A stretch of DNA of 18,876 bases from Bacteroidota bacterium (GTDB taxonomy: Bacteria > Bacteroidota > Bacteroidia > B-17B0 > Aurantibacillaceae), in contig JADJDM010000005.1 in the NCBI GenBank assembly GCA_016702705.1, forward strand, positions 1 to 18,876, read 5' to 3'. Below, piece after piece: positions 7,452 through 15,515 of this stretch. Positions within the stretch are counted from its first letter, which is position 1; each line of letters begins with the position of its first letter. Under the pieces are notes generated by a model, which ran no database searches, had not been told where the DNA came from, and saw only the letters and a program-made list of their open reading frames with translations. The position numbers and the translations under genes were made by a program.

Positions 7452-8560
7452 CTATTTAATATAACGAAAATCTTGATTGTTCTTAACTGCTTTCACACTT
7501 TCGAAAATCAACTTAATTACATTTTCCACATCATCCTTATGAACTGATTCAACTGTTGTGTGCATGTAACGCAATGGAAGAGAAATTAAAGAAGAAACTA
7601 CGCCACCATTTGAATAAGCAAATGCATCTGTATCCGTTCCAGTTGCACGCGACACAGCAGCACGTTGAAATTCGATTTTGTTTTTCTTAGCGCTATCAAT
7701 AATTAATTTCAATAAATTGTTGTGTACTGCTGGCCCATAAGTAAGTACAGGTCCTTTGCCACAAGCTATATCACCACTTACCACTTTACTCATCATAGGT
7801 GTTTGTGTACAATGCGTAACATCTGTAACAATGGCAACATTTGGTTTAATACGATTGGTAATCATTTCTGCCCCGCGTAAACCAACTTCTTCTTGCACTG
7901 AGTTTACAATGTATAAACCAAAAGGTAATTTTGTTTTACTTGCTTTTAATAAACGAGCTACTTCTGCAATCATAAAACCACCAATGCGGTTATCCAATGC
8001 ACGGCCAACATAATAGCGGTCTTTAAGCACCATAAACTCGTCTTCATAAGTTATTACACAACCAACATGAATTCCAAGTTCTTCAACTTCTTTGTCTGAT
8101 GTACATCCGCAATCTAAAAATATATTTTTTAAACTTGGAACTTCTTCTTTAGCTGCGTCGCGCACGTGTATTGCAGGCCAGCCAAATACAGCTTTACAAT
8201 TCCTTTGTCGGTATGAATATTAACACGTTTAGACGGAGCAATTTGATGATCAGAGCCGCCATTGCGTTTTAAATAGATAAAACCATCTTTAGTTATGTAA
8301 TGCACAAACCAAGAAATTTCATCGGCATGCGCTTCAATAACAACTTTGTAAGGAGCGTCTGGGTTAATAACACCAACCGTTGTTCCATAATTATCTACAA
8401 AATGATTGTCGATGTATGGTTTAATATAATTTAACCAAATTTTTTGACCTTCCCACTCGAAACCTGTAGGCGATGCATTATTAATATACTTTGTTAAAAA
8501 TGAAAGTGAATTAGCATTTAATATTGATGCTTTGCGTTTCTCCTTTTTTAGCTTTGCCAT
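7452..8560 (-). CDS. M42 family aminopeptidase, one frameshift
   Basis: A dimetal cytosolic aminopeptidase (glutamyl aminopeptidase/FrvX-type, often forming dodecameric particles) that trims peptides. Corrected length is about 369 residues, as expected. Metal and catalytic residues are present: H and D in VVIEAHADEISWFV, D in GRALDNRIGGFM, EE in SVQEEVGLRGA, D in VTDVTHCTQTP, and the late His in LPLRYMHTTVESVHKDD. The ATG at 8560 (MAKLKKEKRK) is chosen over upstream in-frame codons because the family starts near here. One T is missing on the plus strand in the short run at 8193-8195; restoring it turns KLYLAGLQ into KAVFGWPAIHVRDA, which fits the family. First gene of the minus-strand unit; its promoter region is the 71-base gap shared with the PAP2 gene. 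Confidence 0.9.
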
Positions 8561-8631
8561 AAATTTAAAATAAAAGGCTAATTTAATGTTTTTGCTCTTA
8601 ATAAAAAAGCTAATTTTACTCATTATTAATC

Positions 8632-9217
8632 ATGCAGGAATACTTAGAAAATATTGACAGAGCGCTTTTTTTAGGCATTAACAATGCTCATTCTGCATTT
8701 TTTGATTGGTTAATTCCTTATGCTACCCAATTTCCTTTTTGGACGCCACTTTTTGCTGTAGTAATTTACTTTTTATATAAAAATATCAAAAAAATTAGCG
8801 CTTGTTTTAGTGTGTTTTGCTTTGTTAATAGGCATTACCGACCCTGTTGCGAATCTTGTAAAAAAATCAGTAAAACGCGCTCGTCCTACACACAATATTG
8901 AAATTGCTGCGCAAGTAAAAACAGTTGATGACTACAAAGGTGGTGAATTTGGATTTGTATCGGGGCACGCAGCAAATAGTTTCGGAATTGCTATTTTACT
9001 TTTTTTGCTTTTTAAAGGGGCGAAATTGTGGGTAAAATTAATTTTTATCGACTGGGCAATTTTTATTTGTTACACGCGCATTTATTTGGGAGTGCATTAC
9101 CCAGCAGATTTAATAGGCGGGGCAATTATTGGCATTGTAGCAGCGTTCATCATTTACCGTTTGTATTTATTTCTCGATAAAAAATTATTTACAGAAGAAG
9201 TGCCAAGCACAAATTAA
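8632..9217 (+). CDS. PAP2-family membrane phosphatase, one frameshift
   Basis: An integral membrane phosphatase of the PAP2 superfamily, which dephosphorylates lipid phosphates such as undecaprenyl-pyrophosphate or phosphatidylglycerophosphate on the outer face of the inner membrane. All three signature motifs are present after correction: KKSVKRARP (KX6RP), SGHAANSF (the SGH motif, preceded by V not P), and TRIYLGVHYPADLIGG (RX5HX3D). The run of seven A at 8788-8794 has one A too many; removing it joins YKNIKKLALVLVCFALLIG. Corrected length is about 194 residues, with about five hydrophobic segments. It is divergent from the M42 gene and 2 bases ahead of the beta-propeller gene. The physiological substrate cannot be told. 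Confidence 0.88.
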
Positions 9218-9219
9218 TT

Positions 9220-10095
9220 ATGAAGTTATCTTTATTACATATAAAATTTTTCTTGCTGATTACCGCAATTAGTTTTTCTGCATCTGCACAAATGCCTAAT
9301 TCGGATATTTACCTATTTACAATTAAACGCACAGGAAGTACCATGATAGTAAAAAAGGGAGAAAACATTACTAAGCGTGAAGGCTATGATAATCAACCTT
9401 TTTTTACTCCTGATAATAAATCCTTACTATTTGTTTCTATTAAATCAGATTTGCAAGCGGATGTATATAGTTACAATTTAGGAAATCAAAAAACCACTCC
9501 AGTAACTCAAACGCCTGTAAGTGAGTATTCGCCAATTGTTACACCTGATGGTAAATTTTTTACAGCCGTGGTTGTTGAGCAAGATTCTACACAACGCATT
9601 TATAAATACGATTTAAAAAACAAATTAAAACCCGAGTTATTGTTTGATGAAGACTCGGTTGGATATTATTCTTGGCTTAATAAAGATTCGGTGCTATACT
9701 ACAAACTTACTGCCCCGCATAGCTTACACGCTTACGACATAAAAAACAAACGCGATGTGTGGATTGCTAACTCACCTACTCGATCATTTAAACCAGTAAA
9801 AAATTTCTCTTTCTTTTATTGTACACAAGATAAAAACGAAAGCATGGTTCGTATATATAATATGCGTTTAAAAAAATCAGAAGAATACGTTGCAGTTAAA
9901 AAGGAAAACGAAGATTTTATTTGGGACAAAACACTTGGCTTAATAAAATCCGACGGCAGTAAAATAATGCGTTATAACGACGACATTAAAACCTGGGTCG
10001 AAATGGCCGATTTCTCTGCATTTGGAGTTGGAAAAATTACCCGTTTTGCTTTTAGTCCTAATGGCAGGTATCTTGCTGTTGTAGGGAATAAGTAA
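9220..10095 (+). CDS. Secreted TolB/WD40-like beta-propeller protein
   Basis: A 291-residue protein with a Sec signal peptide (LLITAISFSASA, probable cut before Gln24). The mature part shows repeated blades with the TolB/PD40 pattern: QPFFTPDNKSLLFVSIKSD, SPIVTPDGKFFTAVV, YSWLNKDSVLYYKL and FAFSPNGRYLAVVGN. It has about six blades, no enzyme domain, and no T9SS sorting sequence at its end. It starts 2 bases after the PAP2 gene, so the two are co-transcribed and probably coupled. The periplasm is the likely location. Partner or ligand is unknown. A dispersed repeat follows the stop directly. Confidence 0.8.
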   Translation: MKLSLLHIKFFLLITAISFSASAQMPNSDIYLFTIKRTGSTMIVKKGENITKREGYDNQPFFTPDNKSLLFVSIKSDLQADVYSYNLGNQKTTPVTQTPVSEYSPIVTPDGKFFTAVVVEQDSTQRIYKYDLKNKLKPELLFDEDSVGYYSWLNKDSVLYYKLTAPHSLHAYDIKNKRDVWIANSPTRSFKPVKNFSFFYCTQDKNESMVRIYNMRLKKSEEYVAVKKENEDFIWDKTLGLIKSDGSKIMRYNDDIKTWVEMADFSAFGVGKITRFAFSPNGRYLAVVGNK

Positions 10096-10105
10096 ATTTT
10101 AGAGG

Positions 10106-10132
10106 CAAGACTGCTAGAATCAAGAGACAAGA
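10106..10132 (+). repeat. Dispersed CAAGA-rich repeat, copy after the propeller gene
   Basis: These 27 bases match the reverse complement of 4853-4879 with only 3 mismatches; the shared core is AGAATCAAGAG. Like that copy, it lies just after a plus-strand stop codon in a convergent gap. This points to a short repeat family scattered in 3' intergenic DNA of this genome. Confidence 0.55.
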
Positions 10133-10187
10133 AGCGTCTTAGGAATATATTGACGTTTACTTTCAATTCAAATTGATTTAAAATAAA

Positions 10188-10246
10188 CCACGGAGGTATT
10201 TCTTAAACAATCTCTGTGTTCCTTCGTGCCCTCTGTGTCTCCGTGG
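10188..10246. repeat. Intergenic inverted repeat, CACGGAG type
   Basis: CCACGGAG (10188-10195) pairs with CTCCGTGG (10239-10246). Inside, two imperfect tandem units of about 18 bases begin with CTCTGTGT (10212 and 10231). Sequences of the form CTCTGTGxxCTCCGTGG recur in intergenic DNA of several environmental bacteria, as far as I recall, so this is likely a dispersed palindromic element. It may also act as a terminator of the convergent genes on either side. Confidence 0.55.
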
Positions 10247-10318
10247 TAAAAATTACAGCTACAGAATTTCGAACAAGGATTAACGATTGCAGATTTTTGA
10301 TTTAAATTAAACTAGAAA

Positions 10319-11188
10319 CTAAAATAATATATAATCCTGCGGATTCACAGGGCTTCCATTGTACCACAATTCGAAATGCAAATGAGGGCCATTGCTTGTT
10401 TCGCCAGTGTTACCAATAATTGCTATGGGTTTGCCTGCTTTAACGTAATCGCCAACTCTTACTGCAATTTCAGAATTATGTTTATACACACTTACTAAAT
10501 TATTGCTGTGTTGTATTTGCACAACATATCCATCAGCACTTGTAAAGCCTGCAAACACAACTGTTCCATCCAATGTTGCTTTTATGAATTCATTTTCTTT
10601 TGCAGATATATCTGTTCCAAAATGCTCTTCCCGTAAGTTAAATGAGCTGCTTACCAAACCTTTTACTGGACTAAAAAACACAAAACTACTAATGCTATTT
10701 ACTGGTTTAGATTTATCGGTAATGTTTAATGAATATTTATCAGCCGATTCAATTTCGTTTCTAAGCAATGAATCATTTGCTGATGGGCTAACATTAACTC
10801 CCGAATAATTAACACTTGTATCTTTGTTTGGTTTTTCTGGCTTGCCTTCTGTTTTACCTGCAAGCACATCACCAATATTTTTTATAAACCAATCTTTAGC
10901 CTCCATACTTTCTTCTAAAGAATCGGCACGAGCGGTTAAAATAATAAGTTCACGTTTTTGGTCAACATTTCCGTATCCAGGAATGTATTCGCGTAATGGT
11001 GTAAAGGCTACTAAACTAATCACTAAAAAAGTCATTATGATAGTTACCGAACAAAATAAAATAAGTAAACCAAGTGGAGTTAAACGAAGGGCAAATTTTT
11101 CCTCAAAGGTATCATCATTCAATACCACCAATCGGTATCGACTTTTTAATTGCTCACGAAACGACCTTTTTTTATCCTTCTTTTCCAT
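10319..11188 (-). CDS. Membrane-anchored M23 (LytM) peptidase
   Basis: A 289-residue protein with one transmembrane segment near residues 38-61 (TPLGLLILFCSVTIIMTFLV) after a short cytoplasmic, basic N-terminus. A short helical linker leads to a C-terminal LytM/M23 domain. Zinc and catalytic residues are complete: His189 and Asp193 (HFGTD), His237 (VYKHN), His269 and His271 (GPHLHFELW), so an active peptidoglycan endopeptidase facing the periplasm is likely. The frame is intact. The start at 11188 gives MEKKDKKRSFREQLKSRYRL, the usual N-terminus of this Bacteroidota subfamily. It is divergent from the PorW-like gene across 138 bases, and convergent with the propeller gene. Confidence 0.9.
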   Translation of the reverse strand: MEKKDKKRSFREQLKSRYRLVVLNDDTFEEKFALRLTPLGLLILFCSVTIIMTFLVISLVAFTPLREYIPGYGNVDQKRELIILTARADSLEESMEAKDWFIKNIGDVLAGKTEGKPEKPNKDTSVNYSGVNVSPSANDSLLRNEIESADKYSLNITDKSKPVNSISSFVFFSPVKGLVSSSFNLREEHFGTDISAKENEFIKATLDGTVVFAGFTSADGYVVQIQHSNNLVSVYKHNSEIAVRVGDYVKAGKPIAIIGNTGETSNGPHLHFELWYNGSPVNPQDYILF

Positions 11189-11262
11189 TCAATTCGGTAA
11201 ATATCCGCAAAAAGGTGGAAATATTCATTTATTTTTCTCTTAAAAACATATAAAAGGCAATA

Positions 11263-11297
11263 TTTGTAAGCTTTTTTCGTTGAAACTATTATTTTTG
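11263..11297 (+). promoter_or_regulatory. Candidate promoter of the PorW-like gene
   Basis: TTTG (11263-11266) and TATTTTTG (11290-11297) match the -33 and -7 elements with a 23-base spacer, at the long end of the known range. The GTG start lies 29 bases further on. No Shine-Dalgarno sequence is seen, as is common in this phylum. Confidence 0.45.
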
Positions 11298-11326
11298 CTA
11301 TCCGCATAAAAACGGGAAAACCATTT

Positions 11327-13986
11327 GTGAAGAAGCTATTTAATATAAAATATATAATTTTTATTCTGTTTGTATCCGCAGCAATTTTTTCTGCATGCAC
11401 ACAATATAAAAATAAACCAATCAACAGAGGTTATCATAACATGACCTCGCGCTTTAACGTGTATTTTTATGCGAAAGAAAGTTTAAAAGAAGGCGTTACC
11501 AAATTAGAAGAAAATCATAAAGACGATTATACCAAATTACTTCCACTTTATGTTTACGGAACTAAAGAAACAAGTAAGGAGATTTTTCCTGAAATGGACA
11601 GAGTGATAAAAAATCTTCGCTCTGTATTACTCGTCATGCCATAAAAGATAAAAAACAAAGCAAGAGGTTTTTGGTGCAGTTAAATGGATTGATAACGCTT
11701 GGATGTCGCTTGAAAAGCTCATTTTTACAAACGCGAATATTTTACTGCAATCGAAACGTTTGATTTTGTTGCACACACTTATAAAAGTAAAGAGAAATAT
11801 GAAGCTTGGTTGTGGCTAGTTAAAACCTATAATGAAATGGGTTTACTTTCTCAGTCAGAACCATACATTAACCTTATTAAAACGAAGCCAAATTTCCAAA
11901 AGAATTCAAAGGTGAGTTTGAAGTGCTACATACTGAGTTTTACATTAAACAAGGTTTGTACGAAGAAGCAATTAAAAAATTAAGCGATGCCATTTCTCAT
12001 ACTAAAGATAAAAAACAAAAAGCACGTTTCCATTTTGTGTTAGGTCAGTTGTATGAACAACATGATAAAGAGGGCGACAACAAAAAGCAATTGAGCAATA
12101 CAAAAAAACATTAGCAAAAACCTGCTTATGAAATGGAGTTTAACTCGCGTATTAAGCTTGCCCTGCTTGCCGAATACAATGAACGTACAGCAGCTAAACA
12201 AAGCACGAACTTTTAAAAATGTTGAAAGACATTAAAAACGATGAGTATCAAGATGTGATTTATTATACCTTAGGGCAATTAGAAGAGCGAGAAAAATTAT
12301 GATGTTGCGTTTAAGTATTACAAACTATCAGCTTCAAAAAGTAAATCCAACGACATACAAAAATCAAAATCCTATTTGCGTATTGCAGAGATGAGTTTTG
12401 ATAAGGAAGATTATCCTCAATCAAAAGCATATTACGATAGTACGATTGCGTTTATGAAAGAGGATGCTTACGGATACAAGGATATCATCAGCAAAAAAAT
12501 AGCTTAGATGTATTAGTAGGACACATCAACACCATCAAATCACAAGATAGTTTATTGAAGTTAGCCGCCATGGATAGCAGCACAAGAAACGACTTCATTA
12601 AAAAAATGATTAAAAAAATTGAAGAGGACGAATTAAAAGCAAAAGAATTAGCAGAGCAAGCAGCAAATACCGACAACGGGGCAGATATTAATGAAAACAA
12701 TGCTTTTCAACCAACCGCAGGCAATACTGGGGCATGGTACTTTTACAACCAACAAACCAAAGCATTTGGTGTAAATGACTTTATAAAAAAGTGGGGAAAC
12801 CAACGCAAGAACGAAGATAATTGGAGAAGGTCAAACAAACAATCAACTATTGATCCTTGGCAAACAACGGGGCAAGATTCTCTTGACGCTAACAAAGATA
12901 GTTTAGCGATAAAACAAGACTCAATTCCTTCTAATACTAAATCAGTTGCATATTACTTAAAAAACATTCCGCTTACTAAAGCATTACAAGACTCTGCTCA
13001 CAAAACCATTTTAAACTCTTATTATGCGCTCGGAACAATTTACCGCGAGCAACTAAATAACAATAAGCGTTCTGTTTCCACTTTTAACACTATGAATCAG
13101 CGTTACGCCCGTAACGAGTATGAAGCATCAAGTTATTATCAGATGTATCGAATTTATTTGCAAGAAAAAAATGCAGCGAAAGCAGAAGAATGTAAAAATT
13201 TTTGATTAACAATTATCCTAATAGTGATTACACTCAAATTATTAAAGACCCTAATTTTGCAAATGCTGTTAATGCAAAGAAAAGCGAAGTAGAGGCTTAT
13301 TATACACAAACCTACGAGCTTTATACTGCAAGCAATTACTCACAAGCATTAGGTAATTGCAACGAAGCTTTAAAAAATATTCGAAGAACGATTACTCGGC
13401 AAAATTTGCTTTAGTGCGTGCATTGTGTATTGGCAAAACACAGCCTGTTGATTCGTTAGAGCGTGCATTAAAATCAGTAATACAAAAATACCCAAGTAGC
13501 GAAGTAGATGCTCCAGCAAAAGCAATGTTGGATGCAATTAATAAAGCCAAAAATCCTAATGTTGTTGCAACAGTTGATGGTTCAAAAATAAAAGCAGCTG
13601 ACCCTGATGCCTACAAGTTAAAAGATAGTACTACACATTATTGGGTAGTTTGTGTGCCGCAAAACAGAGGAAACGTAAATGCATTTAAAACAAAGCTATC
13701 TAATTTTAATAACGAGTTTTATAGTGTAAAAAAATACCAAGCTCAAACATTGGTATTAAATACAACAACAGTTGTATTCTTAAAAACCTTTACCGATAAA
13801 AACGATGTGCTCTCTTACAACGATTTTATTTTAAAGAAAACGGAAGTGTTTGCTGATTTACAAAAAGAAAATATTTCTGTATTTGGTATTAGTGAAGACA
13901 ACATGATTTTGCTAATTAAAAAGAAAAACATTGAAGAGTATAAAACTTTCTTTAATGCGAATTATGCGGCTAAGAAGCCGCTGTAG
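11327..13986 (+). CDS. porW: T9SS TPR lipoprotein PorW/SprE-like, about eleven frameshifts
   Basis: A TPR-rich outer-membrane-associated lipoprotein required for type IX secretion and gliding (PorW in Porphyromonas, SprE in Flavobacterium). The GTG start gives VKKLFNIKYIIFILFVSAAI and lipobox FSAC. After correction the N-terminal third has TPR-like repeats (WIDNAWMSLGKAHFYKREYF; KQKARFHFVLGQLYEQHDKE). The family hallmark NTGAWYFYN, then a KWGNQRKNEDNWRRSNK block, lies in the middle. Corrected length is about 885 residues, normal for the family. The frame breaks at 11608-11613, near 11665, 11711, 11896, 12082-12086, 12118, 12196, 12292-12296, 12493-12499, 13199-13203 and 13372-13377, mostly A or T runs one base short. 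Each correction restores family-like sequence. A real pseudogene would not keep it, so I read these as assembly errors. It is divergent from the M23 gene. Confidence 0.85.
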
Positions 13987-14008
13987 GATTTGCCAACCAC
14001 AATTCCTT

Positions 14009-14027
14009 TGCATAAAATGTTTATGCA
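14009..14027. terminator. Perfect 8-bp hairpin in convergent gap
   Basis: TGCATAAA (14009-14016), a 3-base loop and TTTATGCA (14020-14027) form a perfect hairpin between the convergent PorW-like gene and the lipoprotein gene at 14021. It overlaps the stop codon of the latter. No strong T-run follows on either strand, so its role as a terminator is uncertain. Confidence 0.35.
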
Positions 14028-14790
14028 GTAATTTTAAAGTTATAAATTGAATAACTCACCCCTAGTCTAAAATTCAAGTTTTTTGAAGCTATGTTTTTTA
14101 CATTGTCTTTATAGAATGTAATAAGCATTAAACCTGTTGACCCTGTTGTCATACCCATTAGCTCATTTGTCACAAAGCTTATACTTGTTGCATTACCCGG
14201 ATACATTTTTGGGGCTAAATATTGGCTTCCGCCTGGACCAACTAAGGTTAACTGATAAAAATCACAGTTACTTAAATTGTTAATCGTAATTGTGATGCCC
14301 TGACTTTACTTATAGAATCAGGCAAATAGGATGCTGCCATAAACCCGGAAATTGCGTTGTGCAGGTATCAATTTGTGTATCTATATTAACACTTCCTGAA
14401 ATATTCCAAATATATGGCGTACTATAAGATGAACAAGTTGTGTCATTGTAATAATAATTTAAACTTGAATAAAACGATTTAAACACTTTTCCATTTAAGC
14501 TAACCTCACCCATATCAAGGCGATTGTATGCAATATCGTTAATAATTGGCTGAGCACAAATATGCCAAACAATTATTTATATTCGAAGGCTGAATGAGCT
14601 GGTAGTTTTATAGTATCCTTTAGTGATTTGCAAAACCACGTCACAAGTGTTGGGGCCGTTGCCATTTGGCAAAATGTTCGTGCTTCCTGCGCCTGTTGTA
14701 TTTGAATTTTTGTAATGGTTTCCTTGGGTTCCTTTTACAACCTAAAAAAAGATGCAAACCGATAAGTAGAATAACAAAGCAATATTTCAT
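14021..14790 (-). CDS. Unrecognised lipoprotein, frame-disrupted
   Basis: About 255 residues after correction. The start at 14790 gives MKYCFVILLIGLHLFLGCK, a lipoprotein signal with the lipobox FLGC. The mature part, for example NTTGAGSTNILPNGNGPNTC and SFVTNELMGMTTGSTGLMLI, is rich in Ser, Thr and Tyr and looks beta-sandwich-like. It ends with NLNFRLGVSYSIYNFKITA. Breaks lie near 14725-14745, 14337 and 14300, plus an in-frame TAA at 14577-14579. Parts on both sides of each break fit one continuous exported protein. No family is recognised. It is the last gene of the minus-strand unit and starts 8 bases after the previous stop. Confidence 0.6.
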
Positions 14791-14798
14791 TTTATATC

Positions 14799-15510
14799 TT
14801 AATTATTTGTCATTACATTTTTCAGAACTCTTGAAAAATTATAAACCGTTTCAAACTTATAGCGTTTTCCTTGTAACAATTTAAATTCTTTTTTTATTAA
14901 ACTAATTGTCACTGTAACAAACTCTCCATCCAAGGTACTTAAATCACTTGCCGAATTGTAATTGATGTAATGTTAGCTTTAACTTTTCTATAGTAAGGAA
15001 CAGTACTTCTAAATTTTCCATCGTACATGCTTATTTCTATTTCATCAGCAAAAGCAACGCTACTAAAATCTATATTAAAATCTAAAGTTCTATTAAAATT
15101 GCTAGAGCAAAAATATTATAGTTGCTTATGCTTGGGAAGGAGTCAAGGCAATTTACATTACTACTAGTTCCGCTAATCGTATTATACAACGTCCAGTTTA
15201 TCCCCCTGTTTGTTCTACGCTGTATAGTGTCTGTATAAGTTTTAATTATTGGATTATACTTTAAAGAAACATCATTAAAATAAATCGTTGCATTGTTCAC
15301 TGCTTTCCATGATTGAGAATAATTTACAGAATCATCATACATCCATAAGATGAGCCATGAAATTTTGCATACTATAGGAAGAATCATAATAGACAAAATT
15401 TTCTTTATTTTTAATTCACCATAATAATATTGCTCTTCCTTTGGGATGTCAATAAATGAAAGCATGAACATGCTCATAGAAACTAAAGAAAGATATTTAA
15501 GATATTTCAT
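14799..15510 (-). CDS. Unrecognised exported protein, frame-disrupted
   Basis: About 235 residues after correction. MKYLKYLSLVSMSMFMLSFI is a signal peptide or N-terminal anchor, with no Cys lipobox. The corrected body includes NKENFVYYDSSYSMQNFMAH, then SWKAVNNATIYFNDVSLKYN and NFNRTLDFNIDFSSVAFADE, then the end YNSASDLSTLDGEFVTVTIS with a basic LIKKEFKLLQGKRYKFETVY tail. Breaks lie near 15405, 15345, 15100 and 14955; all are single-base. The alternation of hydrophobic residues suggests a beta-rich fold. It starts 5 bases after the T9SS cargo gene's stop, so they belong to one transcript. The function is unknown. Confidence 0.58.
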
Positions 15511-15515
15511 GATAA

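Noticed and set aside
7756..8013. Plus-strand open frame of 85 codons
   Set aside because: Antisense to the M42 aminopeptidase, whose metal-binding motifs are read on the other strand.
10212..10248. Tandem CTCTGTGT units that look like a CRISPR fragment
   Set aside because: Only two imperfect units are present, with no spacer between them and no cas genes nearby. It fits a palindromic intergenic repeat better.
11327..13986. Programmed frameshifting in the PorW-like gene
   Set aside because: There are about eleven shifts, in both directions and in plain homopolymers, with no conserved slippery site or downstream structure. Sequencing error explains them.
14666..14884. Plus-strand open frame of 72 codons
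   Set aside because: It lies antisense to the two exported minus-strand genes, shows no start context, and its product resembles nothing; the minus-strand reading gives signal peptides and continuous protein.
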